Positions 1-9,772 of a DNA stretch of 64,000 nt are shown here, one piece after another. Location: the NCBI RefSeq assembly GCF_011440375.1, contig NZ_JAAOIR010000001.1:62001-126000 (forward strand), written 5' to 3'. The stretch's first letter is position 1, and every line of letters begins with the position of its first letter. The translations under genes were made by a program, and so were the position numbers. The notes beneath the pieces were generated by a model. That model saw nothing but the letters and a program-made list of their open reading frames with translations, did no database searches and was not told the origin of the DNA. This stretch comes from Halorubellus sp. JP-L1 (GTDB taxonomy: Archaea > Halobacteriota > Halobacteria > Halobacteriales > Natrialbaceae).

Positions 1-1
1 G

Positions 2-184
2 TTCGAACCGATGGATATCGAGAAGATAGACGACTACTCGTATAGGAACGAGAGTCGCGATGCGCAGAGACCTGAAGATTCGGTTTTGAGTGAACAGTAT
101 CGAACTATCATTGGTGGGGTCGCCGCGGCGTCGTTCGTCCTGATCGTGGTTGCTGTGTTGGTTGCGCAACGACGGCGGACTTAG
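2..184 (+). CDS. C-terminal fragment of a membrane-anchored protein
   Basis: Only the last 60 codons are inside the window and the start lies upstream. The fragment is a polar, charged stretch followed by one hydrophobic segment (about residues 35-55 of the fragment, IIGGVAAASFVLIVVAVLV) and the cationic tail AQRRRT before TAG. This is a typical single C-terminal membrane anchor with its tail in the cytoplasm. No domain is visible, so no function can be assigned. Its stop overlaps the stop of the convergent downstream gene by 4 nt. The frame is open from base 2 and its residue pattern is protein-like. Confidence 0.55.
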   Translation, partial: FEPMDIEKIDDYSYRNESRDAQRPEDSVLSEQYRTIIGGVAAASFVLIVVAVLVAQRRRT

Positions 185-411
185 GCGTGCTGTCTGACGT
201 CGCGGACGATCTCGTCGACGTCGTAGTCGTCGTCTGCGATGTCGAAGACGGTGGTGCCGTTGGCGGTGACGGTGAAGACGCCGTCGTCGCCGGGGACGAG
301 CGTGACTTCGTCGATGGTTTCGCCGAAGGATTGGACGAGGACGTGCTGGACGTCTTCGGCACGGTTCAGGTACCCACAGGGAAGGCAGAATTCGATTTCG
401 ACGGTCGTCAT
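181..411 (-). CDS. Rdx family (SelW/SelT-like) protein
   Basis: A 76-residue protein matching the small Rdx/SelW family of thioredoxin-fold redox proteins. The diagnostic feature is the N-terminal beta strand followed by a CxxC motif (FCLPCGY, Cys 9 and Cys 12), where one Cys replaces the selenocysteine of animal SelW. The remainder (SFGETIDEVTLVPGDDGVFTV) fits the family strand order. The partner and substrate in archaea are unknown; a role as a cytosolic thiol oxidoreductase is inference. It converges with the fragment upstream, and the two stop codons overlap. Confidence 0.8.
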   Translation of the reverse strand: MTTVEIEFCLPCGYLNRAEDVQHVLVQSFGETIDEVTLVPGDDGVFTVTANGTTVFDIADDDYDVDEIVRDVRQHA

Positions 412-444
412 CGCTCTTGTGTTCGGTCTGGTATTGGGTAAGGG

Positions 445-1245
445 TTATCGTCCGGTATAGGTCTCTGCGAGGGCGTCGAGTGCGTCGTGGTGTTCGGTCG
501 TGTGGGGGGCGGTGAGTGGAGAGACGCTGACGTTCCCGTTGACGATCGCGTAGCGGTCGGTTCCGGGTTCGTCTGGGACGTCGCCGCTGGCCATGCGCTC
601 CCAGATGTGGTCGTGGAGGACGATGCGGCCGTCGTCGTGGGTGGCGTCCATGTGGTAGGAGTGCGAGGGACGCGTGATCTCCATTTCCGCGGGGCCGTTC
701 TCGGGGATGGGGGCGTTGACGTTCAAATAGTCCGCGTGGTCGAAGACGCCGGTGTCCAGGGCGTGCTCGACGAGGTACGCGGTTGCGGTGGCCGCTTCGC
801 GGTAGTCTTCCTTCTCGGGTTGGACGTCAGAGAACTGGACGTCGCCGGGAATGGGGACGTAGAGACTCGTGGCGATTGCCGGGAGGCCGAAGAACGCGGC
901 TTCGACGGCAGCTGAGACGGTACCGGAGCGTCCGAGAACGTAGTGGCCGAGGTTCGCGCCGCGGTTGCAGCCGGCGACGACGAGGTCTGGGTCGTCGATG
1001 AACTCCGTGAGGCCGGCGACGACGCAGTCCGTGGGAGTGCCCTCGACCGCGTACCCGAGTTCGTGCTCGGTGAGTTCGGCGGTTGTGGACATGCTTCGGC
1101 CGACGGCGCTCTGGTCGTCTGCTGGGGCGACGACGGTGACGTCGCCGTGGTCGTCGAGGGCGTCGGCGAGCGCGTGGAGGCCGGGGCTGTCGATGCCGTC
1201 GTCGTTCGTGAGGAGGATCGAGCGGTCGGCGTCGGCGCTTGTCAT
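445..1245 (-). CDS. surE: 5'/3'-nucleotidase SurE
   Basis: SurE dephosphorylates nucleoside 5'- and 3'-monophosphates in the cytoplasm with a divalent metal. The N-terminus carries the family signature ILLTNDDGIDSPGL, with metal ligands Asp15 and Asp16. The NRGANLG block and a central GRSGTVSAAVEA helix follow. At 266 residues it has normal family length. The frame is open further upstream, but the arginine- and proline-rich translation there is not protein-like, and the ATG at 1245 places the first strand correctly. It lies 92 nt after the methyltransferase on the same strand. Confidence 0.95.
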   Translation of the reverse strand: MTSADADRSILLTNDDGIDSPGLHALADALDDHGDVTVVAPADDQSAVGRSMSTTAELTEHELGYAVEGTPTDCVVAGLTEFIDDPDLVVAGCNRGANLGHYVLGRSGTVSAAVEAAFFGLPAIATSLYVPIPGDVQFSDVQPEKEDYREAATATAYLVEHALDTGVFDHADYLNVNAPIPENGPAEMEITRPSHSYHMDATHDDGRIVLHDHIWERMASGDVPDEPGTDRYAIVNGNVSVSPLTAPHTTEHHDALDALAETYTGR

Positions 1246-1337
1246 GTCCGAGTCTGTGGCGGTGTGGTGGTTAAGCGTGTGGGTCGCGGGCGTTCGCGAC
1301 CCGCGAAGGGAGTCGGTGATCGATTCGAGCGAGCGTG

Positions 1338-2795
1338 CTACAGTGGTGCGGGTGCGTGGTCGACGGTGGTCTGTTCGTCGACGACGAGGTTGTACGCTTG
1401 CTCGTCGTCGTTCCAGAGGGCGAGTACGCCGTCGAACGTGAGGAGGTCGCCGTAGTCGGCGTACGCGAGGGCGTCGTTGAGTGCGGTTTCGTTCGTGAGG
1501 ACGGCGTAGTGGTCGGTTCCCTGGCTGCCGTCCCCGACCTTGTAGAGTGGGTTGGCGTCGTCCCGGTCGGTCAGGTCGTGCGAGAGCTTGACGGCGATCG
1601 CTTTGATCCGGTTGGGGACGTGCGATTCGGTGTCGGCCATGCGCGCGTACTTCGAGGAGCTTGCGGTGACGTCGAGGCGACGTGCGCCGTCGCGGCGGAG
1701 GATGCTGTAGGCGTACTGGACGTCGACGTTCACGAACTCGCCGGGCGTGTGCTCGGTGTCGGACTCGGGGGTGGCGTCGTCGAGTCGGCGCTGGAACTCG
1801 GGGACGTCGAGGTCGGGTTTGACGTCGAACGTCCACCCGTGGTCGGTGGGCTCCTGGCCGGCCCAGAGTCGGACGGTCGGCGAGTAGACGGTCGCGTCGG
1901 TCGTCTGGACGACGGCGCGTTCGGCCGTTCGGAGGCCGGTGGCGGTGTTCTCGTCGGCGGGTGCGAGCGCGACGAGTGCACCGTCGTCGGCGACGGCGTT
2001 CGCGTACGTCTCGAGGACGGATTCGGGGTCCTCGAGTTCGTTCAGGACGTTCGCGAACAGGACGAGGTCGAATTCGGATGGGTTATCCGCTGAACCGTCG
2101 ATGTCGATTCCGGTGGGGTCGACGGCTTCGGCGCGGTCGCGGTGGACGGTGGTGTGGAAGTTGTCGCCGGTCTCGGCGAGCATGGTCTCGAGGACGTCGG
2201 CGTTCGCGCTCGGTTCGAGCGCGTGGTAGTCGACGAGCGCGTCGTCGGGGAGGGCGTCGTTGATACCGAGTGCGGGGCCGCCGACGCCGGCGCCGACGTC
2301 GAGGATGCGGAGGTCGTGGTCGAGGAGGTGTTTCTCGGTGAGGTCACGGAGGACGTACTGGATGGCGGCGTAGAAGTCCGGGAGGTGATAGCAGCCGTAC
2401 GCGAGTGCGGCCCGCTCGTCGTACGTGACGTCGCGCTGGTGGAAGTAGTCGTCCTTCAAGCGGCGGATGGTCGTGCGGAGCGCATCGCCGCTGTCGCCGC
2501 GATGCCAGTCCGGGCCGTAGGCGGCGACGAGCTCGTCCTCGAACGTTCGCGCGTACGCGATGGGGAAGCGTTCGACGGTTCCCTCGCGGTGCGGGACGGG
2601 GTCGTCGCTGACGGGGACGAACGTCCCGTCGGCCCGCTGGACGAGTCCCAGGTCGAGCGCTTCCTCGTGGAGGATTCGCTTGACGACGGCGGGATGCGGG
2701 TGGCCGTCGACGTACTCGCAGATCTTCTCGGGGTCGATGGGGCGGACGTGCTGGAGGTACTTCGCGTTGTTCCGGATTGCGTCTCTGTCTGTCAC
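1338..2795 (-). CDS. Rsm22-like SAM-dependent methyltransferase
   Basis: A 485-residue protein with a mixed N-terminal region (residues 1-150), a class I methyltransferase core that begins at the SAM loop LRILDVGAGVGG (about residue 163), an acidic strand (LEPSA) and FDLVLFANVLNEL as motif IV. The C-terminal third (about 370-485) is separate and looks like a small beta-barrel add-on. This arrangement matches archaeal proteins annotated as the small-ribosomal-subunit Rsm22 family; the substrate is not known here. Translation begins at a GTG that overlaps the tyrA stop by 4 nt (GTGA), so it is probably coupled to tyrA. Confidence 0.75.
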   Translation of the reverse strand: MTDRDAIRNNAKYLQHVRPIDPEKICEYVDGHPHPAVVKRILHEEALDLGLVQRADGTFVPVSDDPVPHREGTVERFPIAYARTFEDELVAAYGPDWHRGDSGDALRTTIRRLKDDYFHQRDVTYDERAALAYGCYHLPDFYAAIQYVLRDLTEKHLLDHDLRILDVGAGVGGPALGINDALPDDALVDYHALEPSANADVLETMLAETGDNFHTTVHRDRAEAVDPTGIDIDGSADNPSEFDLVLFANVLNELEDPESVLETYANAVADDGALVALAPADENTATGLRTAERAVVQTTDATVYSPTVRLWAGQEPTDHGWTFDVKPDLDVPEFQRRLDDATPESDTEHTPGEFVNVDVQYAYSILRRDGARRLDVTASSSKYARMADTESHVPNRIKAIAVKLSHDLTDRDDANPLYKVGDGSQGTDHYAVLTNETALNDALAYADYGDLLTFDGVLALWNDDEQAYNLVVDEQTTVDHAPAPL

Positions 2796-3592
2796 TGGTC
2801 GTGCTCTCGGTCGGTGGGTGGTTCGGTCGGTGACTCGGTTCCCCGTTCGGCGCGGGCTCGGGCGTCGGCGAACGCCTCGAGGAACGCGTCGCGGTCGGCG
2901 TCAGCGATTCGTGCGGCGGCGTCGGCGAGCGCGTCGCGGCCGTCCGGATAGCGGTCGGCGATGTCGGCATACACGCGCGAATCCTGGCCGGTGACGTGCT
3001 CGGCGAGGTCGGCGAGTTCCCGCGAGAGTGGCGTGTGGAACTCGTCGCGGACATCCTCGGTGGCGAGGCGCCACGCGAGGATGGCGGCGTGCGTCGCCGC
3101 CTGCACGGACGCCATGGCGTCGTCGTGCTCCGCGACGGTAGTGTCGAAGACGTCGTTCCCGGCGGCTGTGAGCGACTCGCGGAGGGCGTCCGTGACGGGG
3201 CCGCGTTCGTCGTGGACCGCGGCGATGGACCCGGGCGCGTTCTCCGGCGCGAACAGGGGGTGGAGACTCAGTCGTTCTCGGCCGGGGGCGTGTTCGGCCA
3301 TTGCGGCGACGGGCGCCGCCATCTCGCCGCCGACGTCCACGACCGCCCGCTCGGCGCGAGGAGCGTGGGTCGCGATCGCGTCGTCGACCGCCGGCAACGG
3401 GACCGCAACGCAGACCACGTCGTACGTCGTCTCGTCGTCCCCGGGATCGAGTGGTGCACGTTCGGCGTCGGGTACGGCGGCCGCTGCACGCTCGGCCGCG
3501 TCCGGGTCGGCGTCCGCGAACGCCACCGTGGCGTCGACGGCCGCGCCGAGCCAGCGGCCCATCCGTCCGGCACCGACGACGAGCACTCGCAT
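2792..3592 (-). CDS. tyrA: prephenate dehydrogenase
   Basis: This oxidatively decarboxylates prephenate to 4-hydroxyphenylpyruvate for tyrosine synthesis, using NAD(P). The N-terminus is a clear dinucleotide-binding fold (RVLVVGAGRMGRWLG) with an acidic residue at the end of the second strand (FADADPDA), favouring NAD. Later blocks fit the TyrA family: VVCVAVPLPAVDDAI, a conserved LSHPLF-like stretch (SLHPLFAPEN) and a helical C-terminal domain. The 266-residue length matches the archaeal TyrA without a fused chorismate mutase. It is the promoter-proximal gene of a two-gene unit with the methyltransferase and lies near aroA and aroC. Confidence 0.88.
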   Translation of the reverse strand: MRVLVVGAGRMGRWLGAAVDATVAFADADPDAAERAAAAVPDAERAPLDPGDDETTYDVVCVAVPLPAVDDAIATHAPRAERAVVDVGGEMAAPVAAMAEHAPGRERLSLHPLFAPENAPGSIAAVHDERGPVTDALRESLTAAGNDVFDTTVAEHDDAMASVQAATHAAILAWRLATEDVRDEFHTPLSRELADLAEHVTGQDSRVYADIADRYPDGRDALADAAARIADADRDAFLEAFADARARAERGTESPTEPPTDREHDQ

Positions 3593-3700
3593 CTGGACGC
3601 GGATAGCCGACCGCGGGAGAAAAGCCGTTCGATACCGCCACTCGACGACGTGGCGGTCGTCGGCGCCGACTCGCGGCGACGGACCCGCCTCGCGTGGTCG

Positions 3701-4882
3701 CTACTCGACCTCGAGTTCGATCGGGTAGTCGGTGAGGTTCTCGTATCCGTCTTCGGTGACGACGACGATGTCCTCGATTCGGACGCCACCGACCGCGGGG
3801 TCGTAGAGCCCAGGTTCGATCGTGATGACGTGCCCGGCCTCGAGTTCCGGGCCGTTCCGCGAGATCGAGGGGGCTTCGTGGACGTCCAGTCCGACGCCGT
3901 GACCCGTCGAGTGGATGAATCCCGTCTCGGTCTCCGGGTCGGTGAACACCGTCGGGTGGCCGGCATCCTGGTATACGTCGACGACCGCCTGGTTCACCTC
4001 TTCGCCGCTCACGCCCGCTTCGACAGCGTCGAGCGCGGCCTTCCGTGCCTCGTCTGTGACCGCGTGCCACTCCTTCTGGGTTTCGGTCGCATCGCCCTTC
4101 ACGAACGTCCGCGTCATGTCTGCGTGATACTTCGTCGCCTTGCTCCGCGGGAAGATGTCGACGATGATCGTCTCGCCGGCCTCGAGCGGGCCCCCCCCGC
4201 GGTCGTGCGGGTCTGCGGCGTCCGAGCCACAGGCGACGATGGTCTCGTCGAGCGCACAGCCCTGGCGGAGGAGCGTCACCTCGATCTCCTCGGTCACGCG
4301 CTCGCTCGTCAACGCCTCGCCGTCGTGGTAAAGGACGCCGTCCTCGACGGACGCGTCGCGGATGAGCGCCTCCGCCGCCCGCATCGCTTCCTCGTTGGCC
4401 TTCTGGGCGTCGCGGACGTGCTCGAGTTCCTCGTCGGTCTTCACCGCACGGACGCCCATGATCTCGCTGTGCCGCGAGTACTCGGGGTCGACTGTCACGC
4501 CCTCCTCGCGGAGTCCGTCCGCGAGCCCCGCCGGGAACCCGAACTGGGTCGCGACCGACTCGACGCCGACGTCCTCCAAGAACGCAGAGACGACCTTCTG
4601 CTGGACGAGTTCCTCGCCGTACTCCTCGCGCTTCTCCCGGGGATCGTACGCCGCCTGTCGCTCGACGACGTCGGCCCGGCTCTCTTTGCGTGCTCGCCCG
4701 TACTCGAGCGATGAGACGAGTATCGCGGTCTCCTCGGGCGTGTACACCGCGAAGAACGGGTCGGGGGCCCCGAAGCCGGTCGTGTAGTAGAGGTCCGAGT
4801 TCGAGTCGTCGTCGAAGAACGCGTAGCCGTCGACGCCCTGCTCGTCGAGGTACGCGTCCAGTCCGGAGAGGTCCGGTTCCAT
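3701..4882 (-). CDS. M24 family metallopeptidase (Xaa-Pro aminopeptidase-like)
   Basis: A 393-residue pita-bread-fold peptidase with a creatinase-like N-terminal domain (residues 1-150) and a catalytic domain. The five expected metal ligands are visible: two Asp in IIVDIFPRSKATKYHADMTR, His in STGHGVGLDVHE, Glu in ITIEPGLYD and Glu in GGVRIEDIVVV. Such enzymes remove N-terminal residues before proline or cleave Xaa-Pro dipeptides in the cytoplasm; which of these applies cannot be read from sequence. The ATG at 4882 fits the family start, while the longer upstream frame is low-complexity. It is 31 nt from the preceding gene on the same strand. Confidence 0.9.
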   Translation of the reverse strand: MEPDLSGLDAYLDEQGVDGYAFFDDDSNSDLYYTTGFGAPDPFFAVYTPEETAILVSSLEYGRARKESRADVVERQAAYDPREKREEYGEELVQQKVVSAFLEDVGVESVATQFGFPAGLADGLREEGVTVDPEYSRHSEIMGVRAVKTDEELEHVRDAQKANEEAMRAAEALIRDASVEDGVLYHDGEALTSERVTEEIEVTLLRQGCALDETIVACGSDAADPHDRGGGPLEAGETIIVDIFPRSKATKYHADMTRTFVKGDATETQKEWHAVTDEARKAALDAVEAGVSGEEVNQAVVDVYQDAGHPTVFTDPETETGFIHSTGHGVGLDVHEAPSISRNGPELEAGHVITIEPGLYDPAVGGVRIEDIVVVTEDGYENLTDYPIELEVE

Positions 4883-4913
4883 GCGCGCATCGACGGCAGC
4901 CCTCGGCTTACGT

Positions 4914-5531
4914 CTACTGTTTTCCAGCACCGAGGTACCGGACTTCGAACCGACAGTCCGCGCCGTCGGGTCCGGCGACCGCGGTTTGCTCGCGGAAGTG
5001 CTCGGTGATTGTCTCGCGCCACTCTGTGACGGTGTCCTCGTGCCGGTGGAAGTGCTCGTCGACGTCGTAGGACGGCGAGTCGGCTGGCGCGGGTTCGGTG
5101 TCGGGCGCTCGCGGGAACGACGGCGCGTCCGCATCGAGGAACGCGCTCGGTGGAACGAGCAACGGCGTTCCAGCTGCGTCCTGGTCGCTCGCGGAGTGCT
5201 CGCTCCTGGAGTCGTCTTCGCCGGAGAAGTCGCCACCGGGAACGTGAATGCGAGCCCGTTGTCGTGGACGGAACGGTGGGGTCACGCGCAGCACCGTCTC
5301 CCGGCCTTGCGCGGTCGCTGCGAGCGCCGTCACCACGTCGTCGGCGTGCACGACGAGCACGTCCACGACTCGCGGGTCCGCCGACCCCCTGGACACGTCC
5401 GTACGTCCGGCGGCGAGGAACTTCACTCGCACGCCCGCGGCGTCCCACGCTGCTGGGGCGGAACGGACCTGGCTGGCTGACGTTGACGACGTCGGTACCC
5501 ATAACTCGCCGGCCGTCCACGCCTCGAGCAT
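4914..5531 (-). CDS. uncharacterised haloarchaeal protein (DUF8009-like)
   Basis: A 205-residue acidic protein. The central and C-terminal parts ([19 protein letters not shown], then [19 protein letters not shown]) resemble a haloarchaeal family of unknown function that I recall as DUF8009; that label is from memory. The first about 55 residues look unlike the rest, so translation may begin at an internal codon such as the GTG at 5366. With the ATG used here, the start codon overlaps that of the divergent aroA within the palindrome CATG. No catalytic motif is visible. Confidence 0.7.
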   Translation of the reverse strand: MLEAWTAGELWVPTSSTSASQVRSAPAAWDAAGVRVKFLAAGRTDVSRGSADPRVVDVLVVHADDVVTALAATAQGRETVLRVTPPFRPRQRARIHVPGGDFSGEDDSRSEHSASDQDAAGTPLLVPPSAFLDADAPSFPRAPDTEPAPADSPSYDVDEHFHRHEDTVTEWRETITEHFREQTAVAGPDGADCRFEVRYLGAGKQ

Positions 5532-6852
5532 GGACGCACACGTCTCGCCGTCGGCCGTCTCGGGGACGGCGCGAGCGCCGCCGTCGAAGAGTTACACGCA
5601 TCGCGCCATCCTCGCCGCCGGACTCGGCGATGGAGCGACCGTCCGCGACCCACTCCTGAGCGCTGACACGCGAGCGACCGCGCGAGCCGTCGAAGCGTTC
5701 GGCGGGAGCGTCGACGTCACGGACAACGAGACCGAACTCGACGTCGATGGCGTCGCCGGATCGCCGGGCACGCCCGCGGACGTCGTCGACTGCGCGAACA
5801 GCGGCACGACGATGCGGCTCGTGACCGCGGTCGCCGGACTCGTCGACGGCACGACCGTCCTCACCGGCGACTCGTCGCTCCGGTCGCGCCCGCAGGGTCC
5901 GTTGCTCGACGCGCTCGAACAGCTCGGCGCCACCGCGCGAAGCACGCGCTCGAACGGACGGGCGCCACTCGTGGTCGACGGCCCGATGGACGGCGGGACG
6001 GCGAGTATCCCCGGCGACGTCTCCTCGCAGTTCGTCACCGCGCTCCTGATGGCGGGCGCGCTCACCGACGACGGCGTGACAGTGGCCCTCGAGACAGAAT
6101 TGAAGTCCGCGCCGTACGTCGACGTCACGCTCGACGTCCTCGACGCGTTCGGCGTCGACGCGACCGAGTCCGCTGGCGGCGACGCCGAGGTCGGGAGCGT
6201 CGCGGGCTACCGCGTCGACGGCGGGCAGTCCTACGACCCCGCGGGCGGCGAGTACCGGGTTCCGGGGGATTTCTCGTCGATGTCGTACCTCCTCGGCGCG
6301 GGCGCCGTCGCCGGTGACCCGTCCGTGACCGTCGAGGGTGCGGTCCCGAGCGCGCAGGGCGACGCCGCCATCATCGACGTCATCGAGCGCATGGGAGCGC
6401 CAATCGACTGGGACCGCGAGTCTGGGACGGCGACCGTCGAACGGAGCGCGCTCTCCGGGGTCACCGTCGACGTCGGCGCTACCCCCGACCTCCTCCCGAC
6501 GATCGCTGCACTCGGCGCGGTCGCCGACGGCGACACCCGAATCGAGAACGCCGAGCACGTCCGATACAAGGAGACCGACCGCGTGACCGCGATGGCCGAG
6601 GAACTCTCGAAGATGGGCGCGATCGTCACCGAGGAACGCGACGCGCTCACCGTGCACGGCGGCGACACCGACCTCCAGGGGGCGACCGTCGACGGCCGCG
6701 CCGACCACCGTCTCGTCATGGCGCTCGCCGTCGCAGCACTCGCCGCCGACGGAGATACGACCGTTCGGGGCTGCGAGCACGTCGACGTCTCCTTCCCCGG
6801 GTTCTTCGACGCTCTCGCGGACCTCGGCGCGCACGCCCACCCGATCGACTGA
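5530..6852 (+). CDS. aroA: 3-phosphoshikimate 1-carboxyvinyltransferase (EPSP synthase)
   Basis: It transfers the enolpyruvyl group of PEP to shikimate-3-phosphate, the penultimate step to chorismate. The 440-residue protein has the family markers: N-terminal [12 protein letters not shown], the NSGTTMRL block, SLRSRP (RP near the active site), [11 protein letters not shown], and the C-terminal VRYKETDR motif and ADHRLVMA. The chosen ATG gives [20 protein letters not shown], which aligns with the usual start. The frame is open upstream, but that part is not conserved-looking. The gene diverges from the uncharacterised gene on the other strand and is separated from aroC by one gene. Confidence 0.95.
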   Translation: MDAHVSPSAVSGTARAPPSKSYTHRAILAAGLGDGATVRDPLLSADTRATARAVEAFGGSVDVTDNETELDVDGVAGSPGTPADVVDCANSGTTMRLVTAVAGLVDGTTVLTGDSSLRSRPQGPLLDALEQLGATARSTRSNGRAPLVVDGPMDGGTASIPGDVSSQFVTALLMAGALTDDGVTVALETELKSAPYVDVTLDVLDAFGVDATESAGGDAEVGSVAGYRVDGGQSYDPAGGEYRVPGDFSSMSYLLGAGAVAGDPSVTVEGAVPSAQGDAAIIDVIERMGAPIDWDRESGTATVERSALSGVTVDVGATPDLLPTIAALGAVADGDTRIENAEHVRYKETDRVTAMAEELSKMGAIVTEERDALTVHGGDTDLQGATVDGRADHRLVMALAVAALAADGDTTVRGCEHVDVSFPGFFDALADLGAHAHPID

Positions 6853-6963
6853 TCGCGACGACGTCCGATCGCGGCGACGGTCGGTGAGAGGTAGCGGGCG
6901 CCTCGTGACACTCGGTCGCGTGGCGCCGTCGATTTCTTGTGCCGGGGTTCCCTCGTCGTGACC

Positions 6964-8250
6964 ATGCTCCGCGACGAGGTCGCCGCCGACCTCCGGGACC
7001 GCTTCCAGGAGGACGGCCCGCGGCTCTACCCGGCGTACGAGGACTACTGCTTCGGGAACGTCCCCGGGACGCTCACGAGCGCGCTCGGCGAACCCACCGG
7101 AACGCGACGACTCCCAGCCGACGTCTACGACGGCGTCGACGGCGTCGCCGTGGACGGCGCGCGCGACGTCGACTACGTCCTCCTGTTCCTCGTCGACGGG
7201 TTCGGGCTCGCGCAGTGGCACGACCACCGCGACCACCCGGTCGTCACCGGAATCGAAGCGTCGACGACCGTCACGCCGCTGACGTCCGTGTTCCCGAGCG
7301 AGACGGCCGCCGCCATCACGACCCTGAACACCGGCGCCTATCCCGCCGAGCACGGCGTCCTCGGCTGGGACGTCTACGATCCCGCTCTCGACGCCTCGTT
7401 CCTGGGGCTCAAGTTCGACGGCACGGGCGGCAGCGACGTGTCCGAGTATGGGGCCGAGGACGCGTTCGCAGTCGACGCCATCTACCCCGGGCTCGACGCG
7501 CGTGGCGTCGACTGTCGGACCGTCGCGCCGTTCCCGGGGTCGTACTCGGGCGCGACCCCCTCGCAGTACGACGGCGAAGACCTCGCGACACTTCCGGAGA
7601 CCGTGAGTACCGCGCTCGGGGCCGCGGACGACCCGGCTTACGTCTACGTCTACCTGCCACAGATCGACGCGAGCGGCCACCACGACGGCAACCACTCGGG
7701 GACGTACGCGGACGTCGTCGACGAGACGTGGCAGGCGGTCGCGGACGCCGTCGCTGCCGCGGACGACGCGCTCGGCGCGGACGACGACGTCCTCGTCGCG
7801 TTCGCCGCCGACCACGGCCAGATAGACACGGACCCCGAGCGGAACGTCGACCTCACGACGTACCCGACCGTCGTCGACGGGCTCGAACGCTTCGAGGACG
7901 GGTCGCCAGTGTACCTCTCCGGGGGGCCGCGGAGCGTGGAACTGCACGTCCGCGACGACGCGAAAACGGACGTCCGGCGCGTCCTCGAGGAGGACGTCGG
8001 CGCGTTCGTCCTCGACGGCAAGGAGGCGATAGACGCTGGGCTCTACGGCGACGGCCCGGTCGCGCCCGAGACGAAGCGGCGCGTTGGCGACCTCGTCGTC
8101 CTCCACCCGACGCTCGGCGTCTACTTCGGCGGTGACGCCGCGCCGGCGAGCCTCGAGTTCGTCGGAATGCACGGCGGCCTCCACCCCGACGAGATGCTCG
8201 TGCCGTTCGCTGCCGGTCGCCTCGACGAGGTCGCGGACGCGCTCTCGTAG
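6964..8250 (+). CDS. alkaline-phosphatase-superfamily phosphodiesterase-like protein
   Basis: A 428-residue protein of the nucleotide pyrophosphatase/phosphodiesterase branch of the alkaline phosphatase superfamily. Visible elements are the first metal strand FLVDGFGLAQW, the nucleophile region TSVFPSETAAAITTL followed by GAYPAEHGVLGW, the IDASGHHDG block and the FAADHGQID metal site. There is no signal peptide or membrane segment, so it is probably cytoplasmic, and the substrate is unknown. The ATG at 6964 is preferred over an in-frame ATG at 6937 because homologous residues begin close to it. It separates aroA from aroC, but nothing ties it to shikimate chemistry. Confidence 0.85.
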   Translation: MLRDEVAADLRDRFQEDGPRLYPAYEDYCFGNVPGTLTSALGEPTGTRRLPADVYDGVDGVAVDGARDVDYVLLFLVDGFGLAQWHDHRDHPVVTGIEASTTVTPLTSVFPSETAAAITTLNTGAYPAEHGVLGWDVYDPALDASFLGLKFDGTGGSDVSEYGAEDAFAVDAIYPGLDARGVDCRTVAPFPGSYSGATPSQYDGEDLATLPETVSTALGAADDPAYVYVYLPQIDASGHHDGNHSGTYADVVDETWQAVADAVAAADDALGADDDVLVAFAADHGQIDTDPERNVDLTTYPTVVDGLERFEDGSPVYLSGGPRSVELHVRDDAKTDVRRVLEEDVGAFVLDGKEAIDAGLYGDGPVAPETKRRVGDLVVLHPTLGVYFGGDAAPASLEFVGMHGGLHPDEMLVPFAAGRLDEVADALS

Positions 8251-8481
8251 CGGTCGCTGGCGGACTGTCTCTCGCTGGCTGGCAGGTGACGGTCGCGGCT
8301 TGTCGCCGGCGGGGTCGTCACGCTCCCGCCCTGGCCCGCCGGCGGCGTCGGTCAAGTGATGGCGAGGGTGGCCGCGGCCCCGTTCATCAATCCTCGGTCG
8401 CGACGCCGTCGAGGGCTCGTGGTAGTGGGTCGGAATTGCATCTACGGCAGGGTTGAAAGGGTGGGGCGCGTAGGTGGCGGC

Positions 8482-9633
8482 ATGAACGGGAACTCGTTCG
8501 GGCGGCTCTTCCAGATCGCGACGTTCGGGGAGAGCCACGGCGACGCGATGGGCGTGACGGTGTCGGGGTGTCCCGCGGGCCTGGAGCTCTCGGAGGAAGA
8601 CGTCCAGCGGGACCTCGATCGGCGCAAGCCGGGACAGTCGAAGATCACGACGAGTCGAGGCGAACCGGACGCCGTCTCCATCAAGTCCGGCATCCAGGAC
8701 GGCTACACGACGGGGACGCCGATCGGGATGGTCATCGAGAACAAGGACGCCCGGTCGGGGAAGTACGAGCCGTTCGTCACGGCGCCCCGCCCCTCCCACG
8801 GCGACTTCACGTACTCGTCGAAGTTCGGGACGCGGAGCTGGGGCGGCGGCGGTCGGTCGTCGGCGCGCGAGACCGTGAACTGGGTGGCGGCGGGCGCGAT
8901 CGCGAAGAAGCTCCTGGAGCGCGAAGGCGTCCGTTTGAAGGCGCACGTGAACCAGATCGACGATATCGAGGCGCCGGAGGTGTCGTTCGAGGAGATGCTG
9001 GAGTACAGCGAGGAGAACCCGGTGCGGTGTGCGCACCCGGAGACCGCGGAGCGGATGCGCGAGCGCATCGACGAGTATCAGGAGGCCGGGGACTCGATCG
9101 GCGGGAGCATCGAGTTCCGCGTCGAGGGCGTGCCGCGCGGTTTGGGTGCGCCGCGGTTCGATTCGCTGTCGGCGCGTCTCGGGCAGGCGATGATGGCGGT
9201 TCCGGCGACGACCGCGTTTGAGTTCGGGCTGGGGACGGACGCGACGGAGTGGACGGGTAGCGAGCGCAACGACGAGTGGGAATTCGGCGAAGACGGGGAG
9301 CCGGTACCGACCGAGAATGACCACGGCGGCATCCAGGGTGGCATCTCGTCGGGCGAACCGATCTACGGCGAGGTGACGCTACACGCGCCGACGTCGATCC
9401 CGATCGAGCAGGAGACGGTGGACTGGGAGACCGGCGAGGAGAAGACCGAGCAGGTCATCGGGCGCCACGACCCCGTGTTGCCGCCGCGTGGCGTCCCGGT
9501 CGTCGAGGCGATGCTCGCGCTGACGCTCGTCGACTTCATGCTGCTCGCGGGGCGCATCAACCCGGACCGCGCCGACGGCGACGTCGGCGAGTACGACACC
9601 GACTACCACCCGAGCAGTCCACGGAACGAGTAG
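8482..9633 (+). CDS. aroC: chorismate synthase
   Basis: It converts EPSP to chorismate with reduced FMN, the last shikimate step. The 383-residue protein shows FGESHG near the N-terminus, the FMN and substrate loop GGGRSSARETVNWVAAGAI, and the C-terminal block with HDPVLPPRGVPVVEAM. The ATG at 8482 gives MNGNSFGRLFQIATFGESHG, the expected start; the open frame extends back to 8356 but reads as low-complexity. It is probably transcribed from its own promoter in the 231-nt gap that follows the phosphodiesterase gene. Confidence 0.97.
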   Translation: MNGNSFGRLFQIATFGESHGDAMGVTVSGCPAGLELSEEDVQRDLDRRKPGQSKITTSRGEPDAVSIKSGIQDGYTTGTPIGMVIENKDARSGKYEPFVTAPRPSHGDFTYSSKFGTRSWGGGGRSSARETVNWVAAGAIAKKLLEREGVRLKAHVNQIDDIEAPEVSFEEMLEYSEENPVRCAHPETAERMRERIDEYQEAGDSIGGSIEFRVEGVPRGLGAPRFDSLSARLGQAMMAVPATTAFEFGLGTDATEWTGSERNDEWEFGEDGEPVPTENDHGGIQGGISSGEPIYGEVTLHAPTSIPIEQETVDWETGEEKTEQVIGRHDPVLPPRGVPVVEAMLALTLVDFMLLAGRINPDRADGDVGEYDTDYHPSSPRNE

Positions 9634-9772
9634 CCCCGGACGAGAGGGCGCGGCGGGGCGACCACCGGCGGCGGGTGTGCCGCCGTCGAATCCAGACCTG
9701 GAACTGAAATGAACGTCCGTTTTGAATACCACGTGGCGACGCCGTCTGCGACAACGCTACAACGGTTCAGCG

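Noticed and set aside
445-1836. Longer surE with a 197-residue N-terminal extension
   Set aside because: The extension is Arg/Pro-rich, overlaps the methyltransferase gene on the same strand and lacks homology-like features; SurE normally starts at the ILLTNDDG strand.
4495-9324. Very long open frame on the minus strand across the aroA to aroC region
   Set aside because: Antisense to well-supported genes; the translation is rich in Arg and Val without domains, as expected when GC-rich wobble positions remove stop codons.
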